Part shown: positions 7,918 to 18,869 of the stretch, piece by piece
Layout: every line of letters starts with the position of its first letter
Position numbering within the stretch: the first letter of the stretch is position 1
NCBI GenBank assembly: GCA_041635755.1
Contig: JBFKUL010000002.1
Coordinates: 1-34,198 of the forward strand
From: JBFKUL01 sp041635755
Lineage (GTDB): Bacteria > Pseudomonadota > Gammaproteobacteria > Burkholderiales > SG8-39
Direction of reading: 5' to 3'
Length of the DNA stretch: 34,198 bases
Made by a program: the position numbers and the translations under genes
Notes under the pieces: model-generated
What the model was told of the DNA's origin: nothing
The model's input: only the letters and a program-made list of their open reading frames with translations
Database searches by the model: none

Positions 7918-9702
7918 CTATCGTTTGCGCTGGGGCGGCATGTCGGTGCACACCCCCTCGAAGAGCTCCGCCGCCATGCCCACCGATTCCCCGAGCGTGG
8001 GGTGAGGGTGAATGGTCTTGCCGATGTCGGTGGCGTCCGAGCCCATCTCGATGGCGTGCGCGATCTCGCTGATCAGATCGCCGGCGTTGGTGCCGACGAT
8101 GCCGCCGCCGAGCAACCGGTGGGACTCGGCATCGAAGATCAGCTTGGTGAAGCCCTCGTCGCGCGCGTTGGCGATCGCGCGGCCCGAGGCGGCCCACGGA
8201 AACTTCGCCACCCCCACCTTGGTGCCCGCCTTCTTCGCCTCCTCCTCGGTGAGGCCGGCCCATGCGATCTCCGGGTCGGTGTAGGCAACCGACGGAATGA
8301 CGTGCGCGTCGAAATGCGCCTTGTGGCCGGCCGCCGCCTCCGCTGCGACGTGGCCTTCGTGCACCGCCTTGTGGGCGAGCATCGGCTGCCCGACGACGTC
8401 GCCGATCGCGAAGATATGCGCGACGTTGGTACGCATTTGCGAGTCGACCGCGATGAAGCCACGCTCGTCGACCGAGACACCCGCCTTGTCGGCGCCGATC
8501 TTCTTGCCATTCGGCGTGCGCCCGACCGACACCAGGATCATGTCGTAGAGCTGTGGCTCGGGCGCGCCCTCACCCTCAAACCACGCCTTCAAGCCGGCCG
8601 CGCCGACCTCGACCTTGGTGGTCTTGGTCTTGAGCAGAACGCGATCGAATCGCCTGGCGTTGAATTTCTGCCACACCGTCACCAGGTCGCGATCCGCCCC
8701 GAGCATCAGGCCGTCGAGCATCTCGACCACGTCCAGGCGCGTGCCGAGCGTCGAATACACCGTGCCCATCTCCAACCCGATGATGCCGCCGCCGATCACC
8801 AGCATCTTCTTGGGCCTGCTCTTGAGCTCGAGCGCGCCGGTGGAATCGACGATGCGCGCGTCTGCGGGAAGGAACGGCAGCTTGGCGGACTGCGAGCCGG
8901 CGGCAATGATTGCGCTCGCGAAGCGCACGGCCTTCGTGCCCTCCTTGGTCTGCACACCAAGATGATGCGCATCCAAAAACGTGCCAGTGCCGGTAAGCAC
9001 CGTCACCTTGCGTGCCTTGGCCATGCCGGCGAGGCCGCCGGTGAGCTTGCCGACCACCTTGTCCTTGAATGCGCGCAGCTTGTCCATGTTGATCGTCGGC
9101 TCGCCGAAGGCGATGCCATGGTCCGCCATGGCGCGTGCGGCGTCCGTGATCGCTGCGGTGTGCAGCAGAGCCTTCGAGGGGATGCAGCCGACGTTCAGGC
9201 ACACTCCGCCGAGCGTCGGATAGCGCTCGACCAGTACCGTCTTCAGGCCCAGGTCGGCGGCGCGAAACGCGGCCGAATACCCGCCCGGCCCCGCACCCAG
9301 CACCACGACGTCGCATTCGAGATCGGCGGCTTGTGCTTTCGATCCGGAAGCAGTAGGCGCAGCAGTAGCGCCGGGCCCCGCTTTTGGCGCGGCAGCGCTC
9401 GCCTGCGCGGCCGCGGGCTTGGGCGCCTCCTTCGGCGCGGCCTCCTTTTTCTGCGCTGCGCCCCCCGTCTCAAGCAACAGGATCAGGGTGCCCTGCGAGA
9501 CCTTGTCGTTCAGCTTGACCTTGAGCTCCTTCACCACGCCGGCGTCGGGCGAGGGGATCTCCATGGTCGCCTTGTCCGACTCGACCGTGATCAGCGACTG
9601 CTCCTTGGCCACCGTGTCGCCGGGCTTGACCAGCACTTCGATCACCGCGACGTCCTTGAAATCGCCGATGTCGGGAACTTTGACTTCGATCGGGCTGGCC
9701 AT
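7918..9702 (-). CDS. lpdA: Dihydrolipoyl dehydrogenase (E3) with N-terminal lipoyl domain
   Basis: A 594-residue protein. Residues 7-78 are a lipoyl domain with lipoyl-lysine Lys44 in ESDKATMEIPSP, and residues 79-126 an Ala/Pro/Lys linker. The flavoprotein disulfide reductase follows, with GAGPGG at 136-141 (FAD), redox cysteines Cys168 and Cys173 in GGVCLNVGCIPSK, a second Rossmann motif (VIGGGIIGLE) and a C-terminal dimerisation domain. It reoxidises the dihydrolipoamide arms of AceF. The added lipoyl domain is typical of PDH-type E3 in Betaproteobacteria such as Neisseria and Cupriavidus. AGAGG lies about 10 bases before the ATG. The lipoyl domain is nearly identical to the inner lipoyl domain of AceF. 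Confidence 0.96.
   Translation of the reverse strand: MASPIEVKVPDIGDFKDVAVIEVLVKPGDTVAKEQSLITVESDKATMEIPSPDAGVVKELKVKLNDKVSQGTLILLLETGGAAQKKEAAPKEAPKPAAAQASAAAPKAGPGATAAPTASGSKAQAADLECDVVVLGAGPGGYSAAFRAADLGLKTVLVERYPTLGGVCLNVGCIPSKALLHTAAITDAARAMADHGIAFGEPTINMDKLRAFKDKVVGKLTGGLAGMAKARKVTVLTGTGTFLDAHHLGVQTKEGTKAVRFASAIIAAGSQSAKLPFLPADARIVDSTGALELKSRPKKMLVIGGGIIGLEMGTVYSTLGTRLDVVEMLDGLMLGADRDLVTVWQKFNARRFDRVLLKTKTTKVEVGAAGLKAWFEGEGAPEPQLYDMILVSVGRTPNGKKIGADKAGVSVDERGFIAVDSQMRTNVAHIFAIGDVVGQPMLAHKAVHEGHVAAEAAAGHKAHFDAHVIPSVAYTDPEIAWAGLTEEEAKKAGTKVGVAKFPWAASGRAIANARDEGFTKLIFDAESHRLLGGGIVGTNAGDLISEIAHAIEMGSDATDIGKTIHPHPTLGESVGMAAELFEGVCTDMPPQRKR
9469..9684 (-). repeat. Lipoyl-domain coding repeat, copy C (in lpdA)
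   Basis: Codes for LpdA residues 7-78. DNA and protein closely match copy B in aceF: from VPDIGDF through the lipoyl-lysine to MEIPSP the two proteins are identical for over 40 residues. Most DNA differences are single synonymous bases. Confidence 0.85.
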
Positions 9703-9734
9703 TTCGGGAATGCCTCTTTAGGAAGATAAGTCGT

Positions 9735-9762
9735 CGCGCTGCGGCGCGTGCGCCGTCGCGCG
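9735..9762 (-). other. GC-rich hairpin in the aceF-lpdA gap
   Basis: The core CGGCGC (9742-9747) and GCGCCG (9750-9755) are perfectly complementary around a 2-base turn. Outer arms 9735-9739 and 9758-9762 extend the stem past a short mismatch. It occupies the middle of the 69-base gap. No T-run follows, so it is not a standard terminator. Confidence 0.55.
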
Positions 9763-9771
9763 GCGCCGGTG

Positions 9772-11466
9772 CTACAGCAAAGTGCGACGGATATCCGAGA
9801 GCACCGAGCTCAGGTAGGTCGTAAAGCGCGCCGCCGAGGCCCCGTCGATCACCCGGTGGTCGTAGGACAGCGACAGCGGCAGCATCAGGCGCGCGGCGAA
9901 CTCCTTGCCGTTCCATACCGGCCGCATCGCCGAGCGCGAGACGCCGAGGATTGCCACCTCCGGCGCGTTGATGATCGGCGTGAACGCGGTGCCGCCGATG
10001 CCCCCCAGGCTCGAGATCGAAAAGGTGCCACCCTGCATATCGCCGGGCTTGAGCTTCTTGTCACGCGCAAGCTTCGAGATCTCGCCCAGCTCGCGCGCCA
10101 GGTCGTACACGCCCTTGCGGTCGGCGTCCTTGACCACCGGCACCACCAGGCCCTCCGGGGTGTCCACCGCCACCCCGATATGGAAGTATTTCTTCAGGAT
10201 CAGGTTCTCGCCGTTTCGATCGAGGCTCGCGTTGAATTGCGGAAACTGGCGCAGTGCCGTCACGCTTGCCTTGATGAGAAACGCGAGCATGGTCAGCTTG
10301 ACGCCCTGCTTCTCGGAATCGGCCGCGCTTGATTTACGGAACGCCTCGAGCTCGGTGATGTCGGCCTCGTCGAACTGGGTGACGTGCGGGATCGAGATCC
10401 AGTTTCGATGCAGCGCCGGGCCAGAAATCTTCTGGATCCGGGTAAGGGGCTTGGCCTCGGTCGGCCCGAATTTGGCGAAATCGATTTGCGGCCACTCCGG
10501 CACGTTGAACGGCATCGCGCCGCCACGCGCCGCAGGTGCGGCCGCCGCCGCCGGCTTCTGCGCGATCACGCCCTTGACGAAGCCCTGCACGTCTTCCCTG
10601 AGGATGCGACCCTTCGGCCCACTCCCCTTCACGCGCGCGAGATCGACGCCTAGCTCGCGTGCAAATTTGCGAATCGAGGGACTCGCGTGTGGCTTGGCGC
10701 GAGAGGCCTCCTGTGGTTCGACCGGAGCGGGTGCGGCGCGCGCGATCACTGGCGGCGTCGGCACCTCGGCCGAGGCGTCGAACTTCGGCGCCGCCGGCGC
10801 GCGCTCGGTCGCGGTCGGTGCCGCTGGCGCTGCTTCGGCCGCGCCCGGCGCGGCGCCTTCGCCCGCAAGCGTCAGGATCTCGGAGCCTTGCGAGACCTTG
10901 TCGCCCAGCTTCACCTTGAGATCCTTTACTACGCCCGCCGCCGGCGAGGGAATTTCCATGGTCGCCTTGTCTGACTCGACCGTGATCAGCGACTGCTCCT
11001 TCGCCACAGTGTCGCCGGGCTTGACCAGCACCTCGATTACTGCGACATCCTTGAAGTCCCCGATATCGGGAACACTAACGACGCTCGGCGCTGCGGGCGC
11101 TGAGCTCGGAGCCTTCGCTGGCGCGGCGGCTTTCTTGTCCTCGGCCGCTGGCGCGGGTTTCTTCGGCGCCTCCGGAGCTTTCGTGGCCGCGCTCCCCGGG
11201 GCCTTCGCCTCGGCGGCAGGCGCCCCGCCGGACTCGAGTACCAGGATGGCGGCGCCCTCGTTCACCTTGTCGCCAACCTTGACCCGCAGCTCCTTCACCA
11301 CGCCGGCGGCCGGCGAAGGGATCTCCATGGTCGCTTTATCCGATTCGAGCGTGATCAGCGACTGCTCGGCGCTGACCGAGTCGCCGGGCTTGACCAGCAC
11401 TTCGATCACCGCGACGTCCTTGAAGTCGCCGATGTCCGGGACCAGCACTTCCTTGATTGCGCCCAT
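9772..11466 (-). CDS. aceF: Pyruvate dehydrogenase E2, dihydrolipoamide acetyltransferase (two lipoyl domains)
   Basis: A 564-residue E2. Lipoyl domain 1 is at residues 7-78 (Lys44) and lipoyl domain 2 at about 130-200 (Lys167). Ala/Pro-rich hinges separate them. A peripheral-subunit-binding domain lies near 261-297 (SPSIRKFARELGVDL, GSGPKGRILREDV), then the acetyltransferase core ends in SYDHRVIDGASAARF with catalytic His537 and Asp541. It moves the acetyl group from AceE to CoA and forms the core of the complex. No Shine-Dalgarno is visible before ATG 11466. Instead a strong hairpin abuts the start codon, so initiation may depend on upstream translation of aceE or on RNA processing. Confidence 0.96.
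   Translation of the reverse strand: MGAIKEVLVPDIGDFKDVAVIEVLVKPGDSVSAEQSLITLESDKATMEIPSPAAGVVKELRVKVGDKVNEGAAILVLESGGAPAAEAKAPGSAATKAPEAPKKPAPAAEDKKAAAPAKAPSSAPAAPSVVSVPDIGDFKDVAVIEVLVKPGDTVAKEQSLITVESDKATMEIPSPAAGVVKDLKVKLGDKVSQGSEILTLAGEGAAPGAAEAAPAAPTATERAPAAPKFDASAEVPTPPVIARAAPAPVEPQEASRAKPHASPSIRKFARELGVDLARVKGSGPKGRILREDVQGFVKGVIAQKPAAAAAPAARGGAMPFNVPEWPQIDFAKFGPTEAKPLTRIQKISGPALHRNWISIPHVTQFDEADITELEAFRKSSAADSEKQGVKLTMLAFLIKASVTALRQFPQFNASLDRNGENLILKKYFHIGVAVDTPEGLVVPVVKDADRKGVYDLARELGEISKLARDKKLKPGDMQGGTFSISSLGGIGGTAFTPIINAPEVAILGVSRSAMRPVWNGKEFAARLMLPLSLSYDHRVIDGASAARFTTYLSSVLSDIRRTLL
10867..11079 (-). repeat. Lipoyl-domain coding repeat, copy B (aceF inner domain)
   Basis: Codes for AceF residues about 130-200. 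It is more similar to copy C in lpdA than to copy A in the same gene: it shares GDTVAKEQSLITVESDK with LpdA, where copy A has GDSVSAEQSLITLESDK. Confidence 0.85.
11233..11448 (-). repeat. Lipoyl-domain coding repeat, copy A (aceF outer domain)
   Basis: Codes for AceF residues 7-78. It shares long DNA identity with copies B and C around the lipoyl-lysine segment but differs at several residues on both sides of it. Confidence 0.85.
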
Positions 11467-11522
11467 GTGCGTGGCGCGGTGCGCCGCGCACGCCTAGCGG
11501 CGTCGCGGCACGCGCGCGTGCC
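11467..11522 (-). other. Tandem GC-rich hairpins filling the aceE-aceF gap
   Basis: Three inverted repeats lie back to back. At 11467-11491 the outer arms GTGCG/CGCAC and inner arms GGCGC/GCGCC enclose a 3-base loop. At 11490-11503 ACGCC and GGCGT enclose TAGC. At 11507-11522 there is a perfect 16-base palindrome, GGCACGCGCGCGTGCC. The first touches the aceF ATG. No T-run is present. Confidence 0.6.
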
Positions 11523-11525
11523 CTC

Positions 11526-14216
<2,691 letters not shown>

Positions 14217-14316
14217 GGCTTCCTCCGGCTGGTGGATCGAGGACCGGAGCCCATGGCATTCGATCCCGGCCTTCGCAACGTGGGACGCGCCGGTACGGCG
14301 CGAGTGACTGGGTTAC

Positions 14317-14345
14317 AGCTTAATACGACCGTCAGCGCCGCTCAA
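14317..14345 (-). promoter_or_regulatory. Candidate sigma-70 promoter for aceE
   Basis: On the minus strand TTGAGC (14340-14345) and TAAGCT (14317-14322) are separated by exactly 17 bases. Each matches four of six consensus bases. The predicted start would leave a leader of about 90 bases before aceE. I saw no known operator for a PDH repressor in the 287-base gap. Confidence 0.4.
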
Positions 14346-14406
14346 ACCCGTGTTGCACGGCGCATCGCGGCGGGAGTTTCGCGGTCTTGAGGCTCCTTTC
14401 GCATTG

Positions 14407-14479
14407 TAAAATCTCGCGTTGCCGTTCGCAAATCTGCTTTAAGGGATCAACCGCGTCTCCGAAGAGCGGATGCTAGACT
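14407..14479 (+). promoter_or_regulatory. Candidate -10 elements for folD
   Basis: Two possible -10 boxes face folD: TAAAAT at 14407-14412, and TAGACT at 14474-14479 preceded by TGC (extended -10 form). Neither has a convincing -35 at 16-18 bases. The second would give a leader of about 18 bases. Confidence 0.3.
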
Positions 14480-14503
14480 GCCGGCCCTCCTGAAGCCTGC
14501 TCC

Positions 14504-15364
14504 ATGGCCGCCAAGATCATCGACGGAAAATCGCTTGCTGCGGCCGTGCGCAGCGCCGCGCGGCCGCAGGTCGAACAACTCGTTGCGCGCGGCGTACAGC
14601 CCGGGCTCGCGGTAATCCTCGCCGGGGACAACCCGGCCTCGCGCGTATACGTGCGAAACAAGGTGCGCGCGTGCGAGGAAACCGGGCTGCGCTCGGAGAT
14701 GCACGAGTTTCAAGGCAATGTCGAGGAGGCGGTTCTGCTGGAGCGGATTTCGCACCTCAATAGCGACGCGCGTGTGCACGGCATCCTGGTACAGCTGCCC
14801 TTGCCGCGCCACGTCAGTGCCTCGCGCGTGCTCGCCGCGGTTTCGCCGGCCAAGGACGTGGATGGATTTCATGCAGAGAATCTCGGTGCACTGGTGAGCG
14901 GGCAGCCAGGCTTCGTGCCTTGTACCCCGGCCGGCGTGCTGCACATGCTTGAGCAGGCGCAGGTGCCGCTTGCCGGCCGGCACGCGGTGGTCGTGGGACG
15001 CTCCAATATCGTCGGCAAGCCGATGGCGTTGCTGCTCTTGCAGAAAGACGCCACCGTCACCATCTGTCATTCGAGGACTGCGAACCTCGCCGAGATGACG
15101 CGTCAGGCCGATGTGCTAGTGGCGGCGGTAGGGATCGCAAAGCTGATCAAGCAGGAAATGGTCAAGCCCGGGGCTTGCGTCATCGACGTTGGCATGAATC
15201 GCCTGGCGGATGGCGCACTCGCAGGCGACGTCGATTTCGCGGCCGTGAGGACCGTGGCAGGCTGGATCACGCCGGTGCCGGGTGGCGTGGGTCCGATGAC
15301 GGTCGCGATGCTCATCGTGAACACGGTGCGCGCGGCAACGCGCGCGATTGCGGACCGCGCCTGA
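14504..15364 (+). CDS. folD: Methylenetetrahydrofolate dehydrogenase / cyclohydrolase
   Basis: A 286-residue bifunctional FolD of usual length, converting methylene-THF to formyl-THF with NADP. Seen: YVRNKVRACEETG with the conserved catalytic Lys, VQLPLPRHV, the DVDGFHAENLG segment, PCTPAGV, the Rossmann GRSNIVGKPMALLL motif and the C-terminal PVPGGVGPMTVAML. No good Shine-Dalgarno is visible before ATG 14504, but the N-terminus aligns well with the family (AAKIIDGKSLAAAVR). prlC follows after 34 bases on the same strand, so the two may be co-transcribed. Confidence 0.95.
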   Translation: MAAKIIDGKSLAAAVRSAARPQVEQLVARGVQPGLAVILAGDNPASRVYVRNKVRACEETGLRSEMHEFQGNVEEAVLLERISHLNSDARVHGILVQLPLPRHVSASRVLAAVSPAKDVDGFHAENLGALVSGQPGFVPCTPAGVLHMLEQAQVPLAGRHAVVVGRSNIVGKPMALLLLQKDATVTICHSRTANLAEMTRQADVLVAAVGIAKLIKQEMVKPGACVIDVGMNRLADGALAGDVDFAAVRTVAGWITPVPGGVGPMTVAMLIVNTVRAATRAIADRA

Positions 15365-15398
15365 AGCGCGTCCGGCGAATCGGTTTTTCGGAGAAACG

Positions 15399-17441
15399 AT
15401 GAACCCGCTGCTCGACTTCTCTGGTTTGCCGCGTTTCGCGGAGCTCAAGCCAGAGCACGTTGCCCCCGCAATCGACCAGCTGGTCGCCGAAGGGCGTGCG
15501 CGCGTGGCGCAAGTACTGCGCCCGGAGGTCCCGGCGGCGTGGGAGACCTTCGTCGACCCGCTCGACGATGCCGCCGAGCGGCTGTCGCGCGCCTGGGGAC
15601 AGGCCTCGCACCTGCACGCAGTGCTCGATAGCCCGCCGTTACGCGCCGCATACAACGCCAACTTGCCCAAGGTCACGCAGTTCTGGACCGAGCTGGGTCA
15701 GAACCGCGAGCTGTTCGAGAAGTACCGCGCGCTTGCGGCCTCCGCCGCGTACGCCACGCTTTCGCCGGCGCGCCAGCGCATGGTCCAGAACGCGCTGCGC
15801 GATTTTCGTCTTGGCGGCGCCGAGCTCGCCGCCGAGCACAAGGCGCGCTTTGCGGCAATCCAGGAGGAGATGGCGCAGCTGGCAGCCAGGTTCTCCGAGA
15901 ACGTCCTCGATGCAACCAACGGTTTCGTGCTGCAGGTCGACGACGAGGCGCGCCTCGCGGGCATTCCATCCGACGTGCTCGCCGCGGCACGCGAGGCAGC
16001 GCAAAAAGATGGCAAGCCGGGCTGGAAGTTCACGCTGCATGCGCCATCCTACGTTCCGGTTCTGAAGTACGCCGAGGATCGCTCTCTGCGCGAGACGCTT
16101 TACCGAGAGAGCGTGACCCGCGCCTCCGAGTTCAGCCGGCCCGAGTGGGACAATACGCCACTCATCGCACGCCTTCTGAAGCTGCGGCGCGAGGAGGCGC
16201 GGCTGCTCGGCTATGCGAGCTTCGCGGAGGTGTCGTTGGTGCCCAAGATGGCCGACACGCCCGAGCAGGTGATCGCATTCCTCGAGGATCTCGCGCAGCG
16301 CGCGCGGCCCTCGGCCGAAAGGGACGCCGCGGAACTTGCAGAGTTCGCGCGCGCCGAGCTCGGCCTCGCAAAGCTCGAGGCCTGGGATTTCGCCTTCGCC
16401 GCGGAACGACTTCGCGCGAAGCGCTATGCATTCTCGGACGAGGAGGTGAAACAGTATTTTCCGGAGCCGGCAGTCGTGCAGGGGCTGTTCGGCCTGGTTG
16501 AGAAGCTCTACGGCATCCGCATCGCCGAATCCACTGCCCCGGTGTGGCACGAGGATGTGCGGTTCTTCGACCTCTTCGACCGGGAGGGCGTGCGCCTCGG
16601 TCAGTTTTACGTCGACCTGTATGCGCGCGACACCAAGCGCGGCGGCGCGTGGATGGACGACGCCATCACCCGACGGCGCAGGAACGGTCGCATCCAGACG
16701 CCGGTCGCCTACCTCAATTGCAACTTCTCCCGGCCGGTGGGCGGGCGCCCGGCGTTGCTTACCCATGACGAGGTGATCACGTTGTTCCACGAGTTCGGCC
16801 ACGGTCTGCATCATCTGCTCACGCGCGTGGAGGACCTCGGCGTCGCCGGCATTAACGGCGTGGAATGGGACGCGGTGGAGCTGCCGAGCCAGTTCATGGA
16901 GAACTTCTGCTGGGAGTGGGAGGTGCTTGAGAAAATGACGCGTCACGTGGACCGCGGCGCGCCGCTGCCGCGACCACTCTTCGACAAGATGCTGGCGGCG
17001 AAGAACTTCCACTCCGGTCTGGCGATGCTGCGTCAGATCGAGTTCTCGCTCTTCGATATGCAGTTGCATGACCGCTTCGACCCCGACGCGGACTGCAGTG
17101 CGCTCGAGCTGCTCGATGACGTACGCCGCCGCGTCGCGGTGCTGTTTCCACCTCCCTACAACCGTTTTCCAAACAGCTTCTCGCACATCTTCGGCGGCGG
17201 CTATGCCGCCGGCTATTACAGCTACAAGTGGGCCGAAGTGCTCTCCGCGGACGCCTACAGCCTGTTCGAAGAAGGCCGTGGCGCCGAGGGCGTGCTCAAC
17301 CCGGCCGTTGGCGCGCGTTTTCGCGACGAGGTGCTTGCGGTGGGCGGCAGCCGACCGGCGGCCGAATCGTTCCGCGCCTTTCGCGGACGCGCGCCTCGGG
17401 TCGATGCATTGCTGAGACACAATGGTATGATCGCCGCATGA
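15399..17441 (+). CDS. prlC: Oligopeptidase A (M3 metallopeptidase)
   Basis: A 680-residue cytosolic M3-family zinc peptidase that degrades short peptides, including cleaved signal peptides in E. coli. Seen: the zinc motif HEFGH with His464, Glu465 and His468, and the third ligand Glu494 in DAVELPSQFMENF. The C-terminal substrate-binding loop is also present (NSFSHIFGGGYAAGYYSYKWAEVLSADAY). The ATG at 15399 is chosen over an upstream in-frame ATG inside folD because GGAG sits at 15390-15393 and MNPLLDFSGLPRF is the family start. Its stop overlaps the ATG of the next gene (ATGA). Confidence 0.95.
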   Translation: MNPLLDFSGLPRFAELKPEHVAPAIDQLVAEGRARVAQVLRPEVPAAWETFVDPLDDAAERLSRAWGQASHLHAVLDSPPLRAAYNANLPKVTQFWTELGQNRELFEKYRALAASAAYATLSPARQRMVQNALRDFRLGGAELAAEHKARFAAIQEEMAQLAARFSENVLDATNGFVLQVDDEARLAGIPSDVLAAAREAAQKDGKPGWKFTLHAPSYVPVLKYAEDRSLRETLYRESVTRASEFSRPEWDNTPLIARLLKLRREEARLLGYASFAEVSLVPKMADTPEQVIAFLEDLAQRARPSAERDAAELAEFARAELGLAKLEAWDFAFAAERLRAKRYAFSDEEVKQYFPEPAVVQGLFGLVEKLYGIRIAESTAPVWHEDVRFFDLFDREGVRLGQFYVDLYARDTKRGGAWMDDAITRRRRNGRIQTPVAYLNCNFSRPVGGRPALLTHDEVITLFHEFGHGLHHLLTRVEDLGVAGINGVEWDAVELPSQFMENFCWEWEVLEKMTRHVDRGAPLPRPLFDKMLAAKNFHSGLAMLRQIEFSLFDMQLHDRFDPDADCSALELLDDVRRRVAVLFPPPYNRFPNSFSHIFGGGYAAGYYSYKWAEVLSADAYSLFEEGRGAEGVLNPAVGARFRDEVLAVGGSRPAAESFRAFRGRAPRVDALLRHNGMIAA

Positions 17442-18058
17442 GGCGTAGCACCCTCGCCACCCTCCTCGCTCTTGCGCTCGTTCACGGCGTGGCGCAGGCG
17501 CAGATGTATCGGTGGATTGATGAGGGTGGCCGGGTGCGCTACAGCGATCTGCCGCCTCCTTCCGGTACCACGAACGTCGAGAAAATAAACGTCGGCGGCA
17601 GTGTCATCGAGACCAGCACCGCACCGTTCGAGCTGCAGGTTGCGATGAAGGCGGCGCCGGTGACGCTGTACACCTCCCCGACCTGCAAGGAAGCGTGCAG
17701 CCAAGCGCGCGCGGCGCTCAATGCCCGCGGCGTACCGTTCCGGGAGGTGCAGGTCTGGAACGAGGAGACCAACGAGGAGCTCAAGCGCGTCACCGGCGGC
17801 AACGAAGTGCCGGTGCTGCTCGTTGGACGCGACATGCAGAAGGGCTTTCTGCAAAGCAGCTACGACGGAATGCTCGACGTCGCGGGCTACCCTAGAAAGG
17901 GCGCGTTACCGCCGCGCATGCAAGCCGAGCCCGAGCGCCCGGAAGGGTACGTGACGCCAGCCGAACGCCCGACGCAGAAGGCGAACGCCGAGCCGAAGCC
18001 GCCCGCCGAAGAGCCGCGGCCGACCGGACCCTACGCGCCGCGCTTCAGCGCGCAGTAG
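17438..18058 (+). CDS. Exported DUF4124-glutaredoxin-like protein
   Basis: A 206-residue protein with a signal peptide (MRRSTLATLLALALVHGVAQA). A DUF4124 motif follows (MYRWIDEGGRVRYSDLPPP, about residues 22-41). The glutaredoxin/thioredoxin-like domain comes next, near residues 70-145 (VTLYTSPTCKEACSQARAALNARGVPFREVQV, NEVPVLLVGRDMQKGF). The motif is CKEAC rather than CxxC, so redox chemistry would not be standard. The tail is Pro/Glu/Lys-rich and looks disordered. The start overlaps the prlC stop by four bases (ATGA), which indicates coupled translation with a cytosolic peptidase. It probably acts in the periplasm; its partner is unknown. Confidence 0.85.
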   Translation: MRRSTLATLLALALVHGVAQAQMYRWIDEGGRVRYSDLPPPSGTTNVEKINVGGSVIETSTAPFELQVAMKAAPVTLYTSPTCKEACSQARAALNARGVPFREVQVWNEETNEELKRVTGGNEVPVLLVGRDMQKGFLQSSYDGMLDVAGYPRKGALPPRMQAEPERPEGYVTPAERPTQKANAEPKPPAEEPRPTGPYAPRFSAQ

Positions 18059-18104
18059 ACGCAAGGTCACCTTTTCGAGGCGGCACGCACCGCCTTGCCT
18101 ACGC

Positions 18105-18869
18105 ATGAAGCTTGCCACCTGGAACGTCAACTCGCTTAAGGTACGGCTGCCCCACCTGCTCGACTGGCTCGCGAGCACGAATCCGGACGTCGTCTGCCTG
18201 CAGGAAACCAAGCTGGAGGACACCCGGTTCCCTCGTGAAGCGCTCGAATCGGCCGGCTACCGGGCGGCGTTCATCGGCCAGAAGACCTACAACGGCGTCG
18301 CGATTCTCGCACGCTCGCCGCTCGCGGAGGTCGAGGCCGGCATTGCGGGCTTTCCCGACGAGCAGAAGCGCGTTCTGTCGGCGACAGTGGAACGCACCCG
18401 TGTGGTGTGCCTGTACGCGCCGAACGGTCAGGCGGTGGGTTCGGACAAGTACGAGTACAAGCTGCGTTGGTACGACGCGTTGCGCGAATGGCTGCGCAAG
18501 GTACTCGCGCGCCATCCCCGACTTGCCGTGCTGGGCGATCTCAACATCGCCCCAGAAGACCGGGATGTGCACGACCCGAAGGCCTGGGAGGGCCAGGTCC
18601 ATGTGTCCGAGCCCGAGCGCGCGGCGCTGCGCGGGCTGGTCGGGCTGGGCCTGGAAGACAGCTTCCGGCTCTTCGATCAGCCCGAGAGGTCTTATTCGTG
18701 GTGGGATTACCGGATGGCGGCGTTTCGCCGCAATGCCGGGCTGCGCATCGATCTGATTCTGCTGTCCTCGGCCCTGGCGCGGCAGTGCCGCGCCAGCACC
18801 ATCGACAAGGCGCCACGCAAGCTGGAGCGGCCCTCCGATCACACGCCGGTGATCGCCGAAATCGGCTAG
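18105..18869 (+). CDS. xthA: Exodeoxyribonuclease III
   Basis: A 254-residue XthA, an apurinic/apyrimidinic endonuclease and 3'-exonuclease for base-excision repair. Seen: KLATWNVNSLKVRLPHLLDWL, the metal-binding Glu in CLQETKLED, the LGDLNIAPEDRDVHDPK catalytic block, WWDYRMAAFRRNAGLRIDLIL and the C-terminal SDHTPVIAEI His motif. All key residues are present. No Shine-Dalgarno is evident; a 6-pair hairpin (AGGCGG/CCGCCT, 18078-18095) lies 9 bases before the ATG. The stop codon overlaps the stop of the convergent GST in a shared CTAG. Confidence 0.95.
   Translation: MKLATWNVNSLKVRLPHLLDWLASTNPDVVCLQETKLEDTRFPREALESAGYRAAFIGQKTYNGVAILARSPLAEVEAGIAGFPDEQKRVLSATVERTRVVCLYAPNGQAVGSDKYEYKLRWYDALREWLRKVLARHPRLAVLGDLNIAPEDRDVHDPKAWEGQVHVSEPERAALRGLVGLGLEDSFRLFDQPERSYSWWDYRMAAFRRNAGLRIDLILLSSALARQCRASTIDKAPRKLERPSDHTPVIAEIG

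Noticed and set aside
7687..9729. A 680-residue open frame antisense to lpdA
   Set aside because: Same reason: low-complexity Arg/His/Asp-rich translation, no domain, and it runs fully opposite a well-conserved flavoprotein gene.
15639..17420. A 593-residue open frame antisense to prlC
   Set aside because: Shadow of the codon bias of prlC; no motif and no ribosome site.
18078..18095. Hairpin before xthA as a terminator of the prlC group
   Set aside because: A 6-pair stem exists but no T-run follows, so it is unlikely to terminate transcription; left as a note in the xthA entry.
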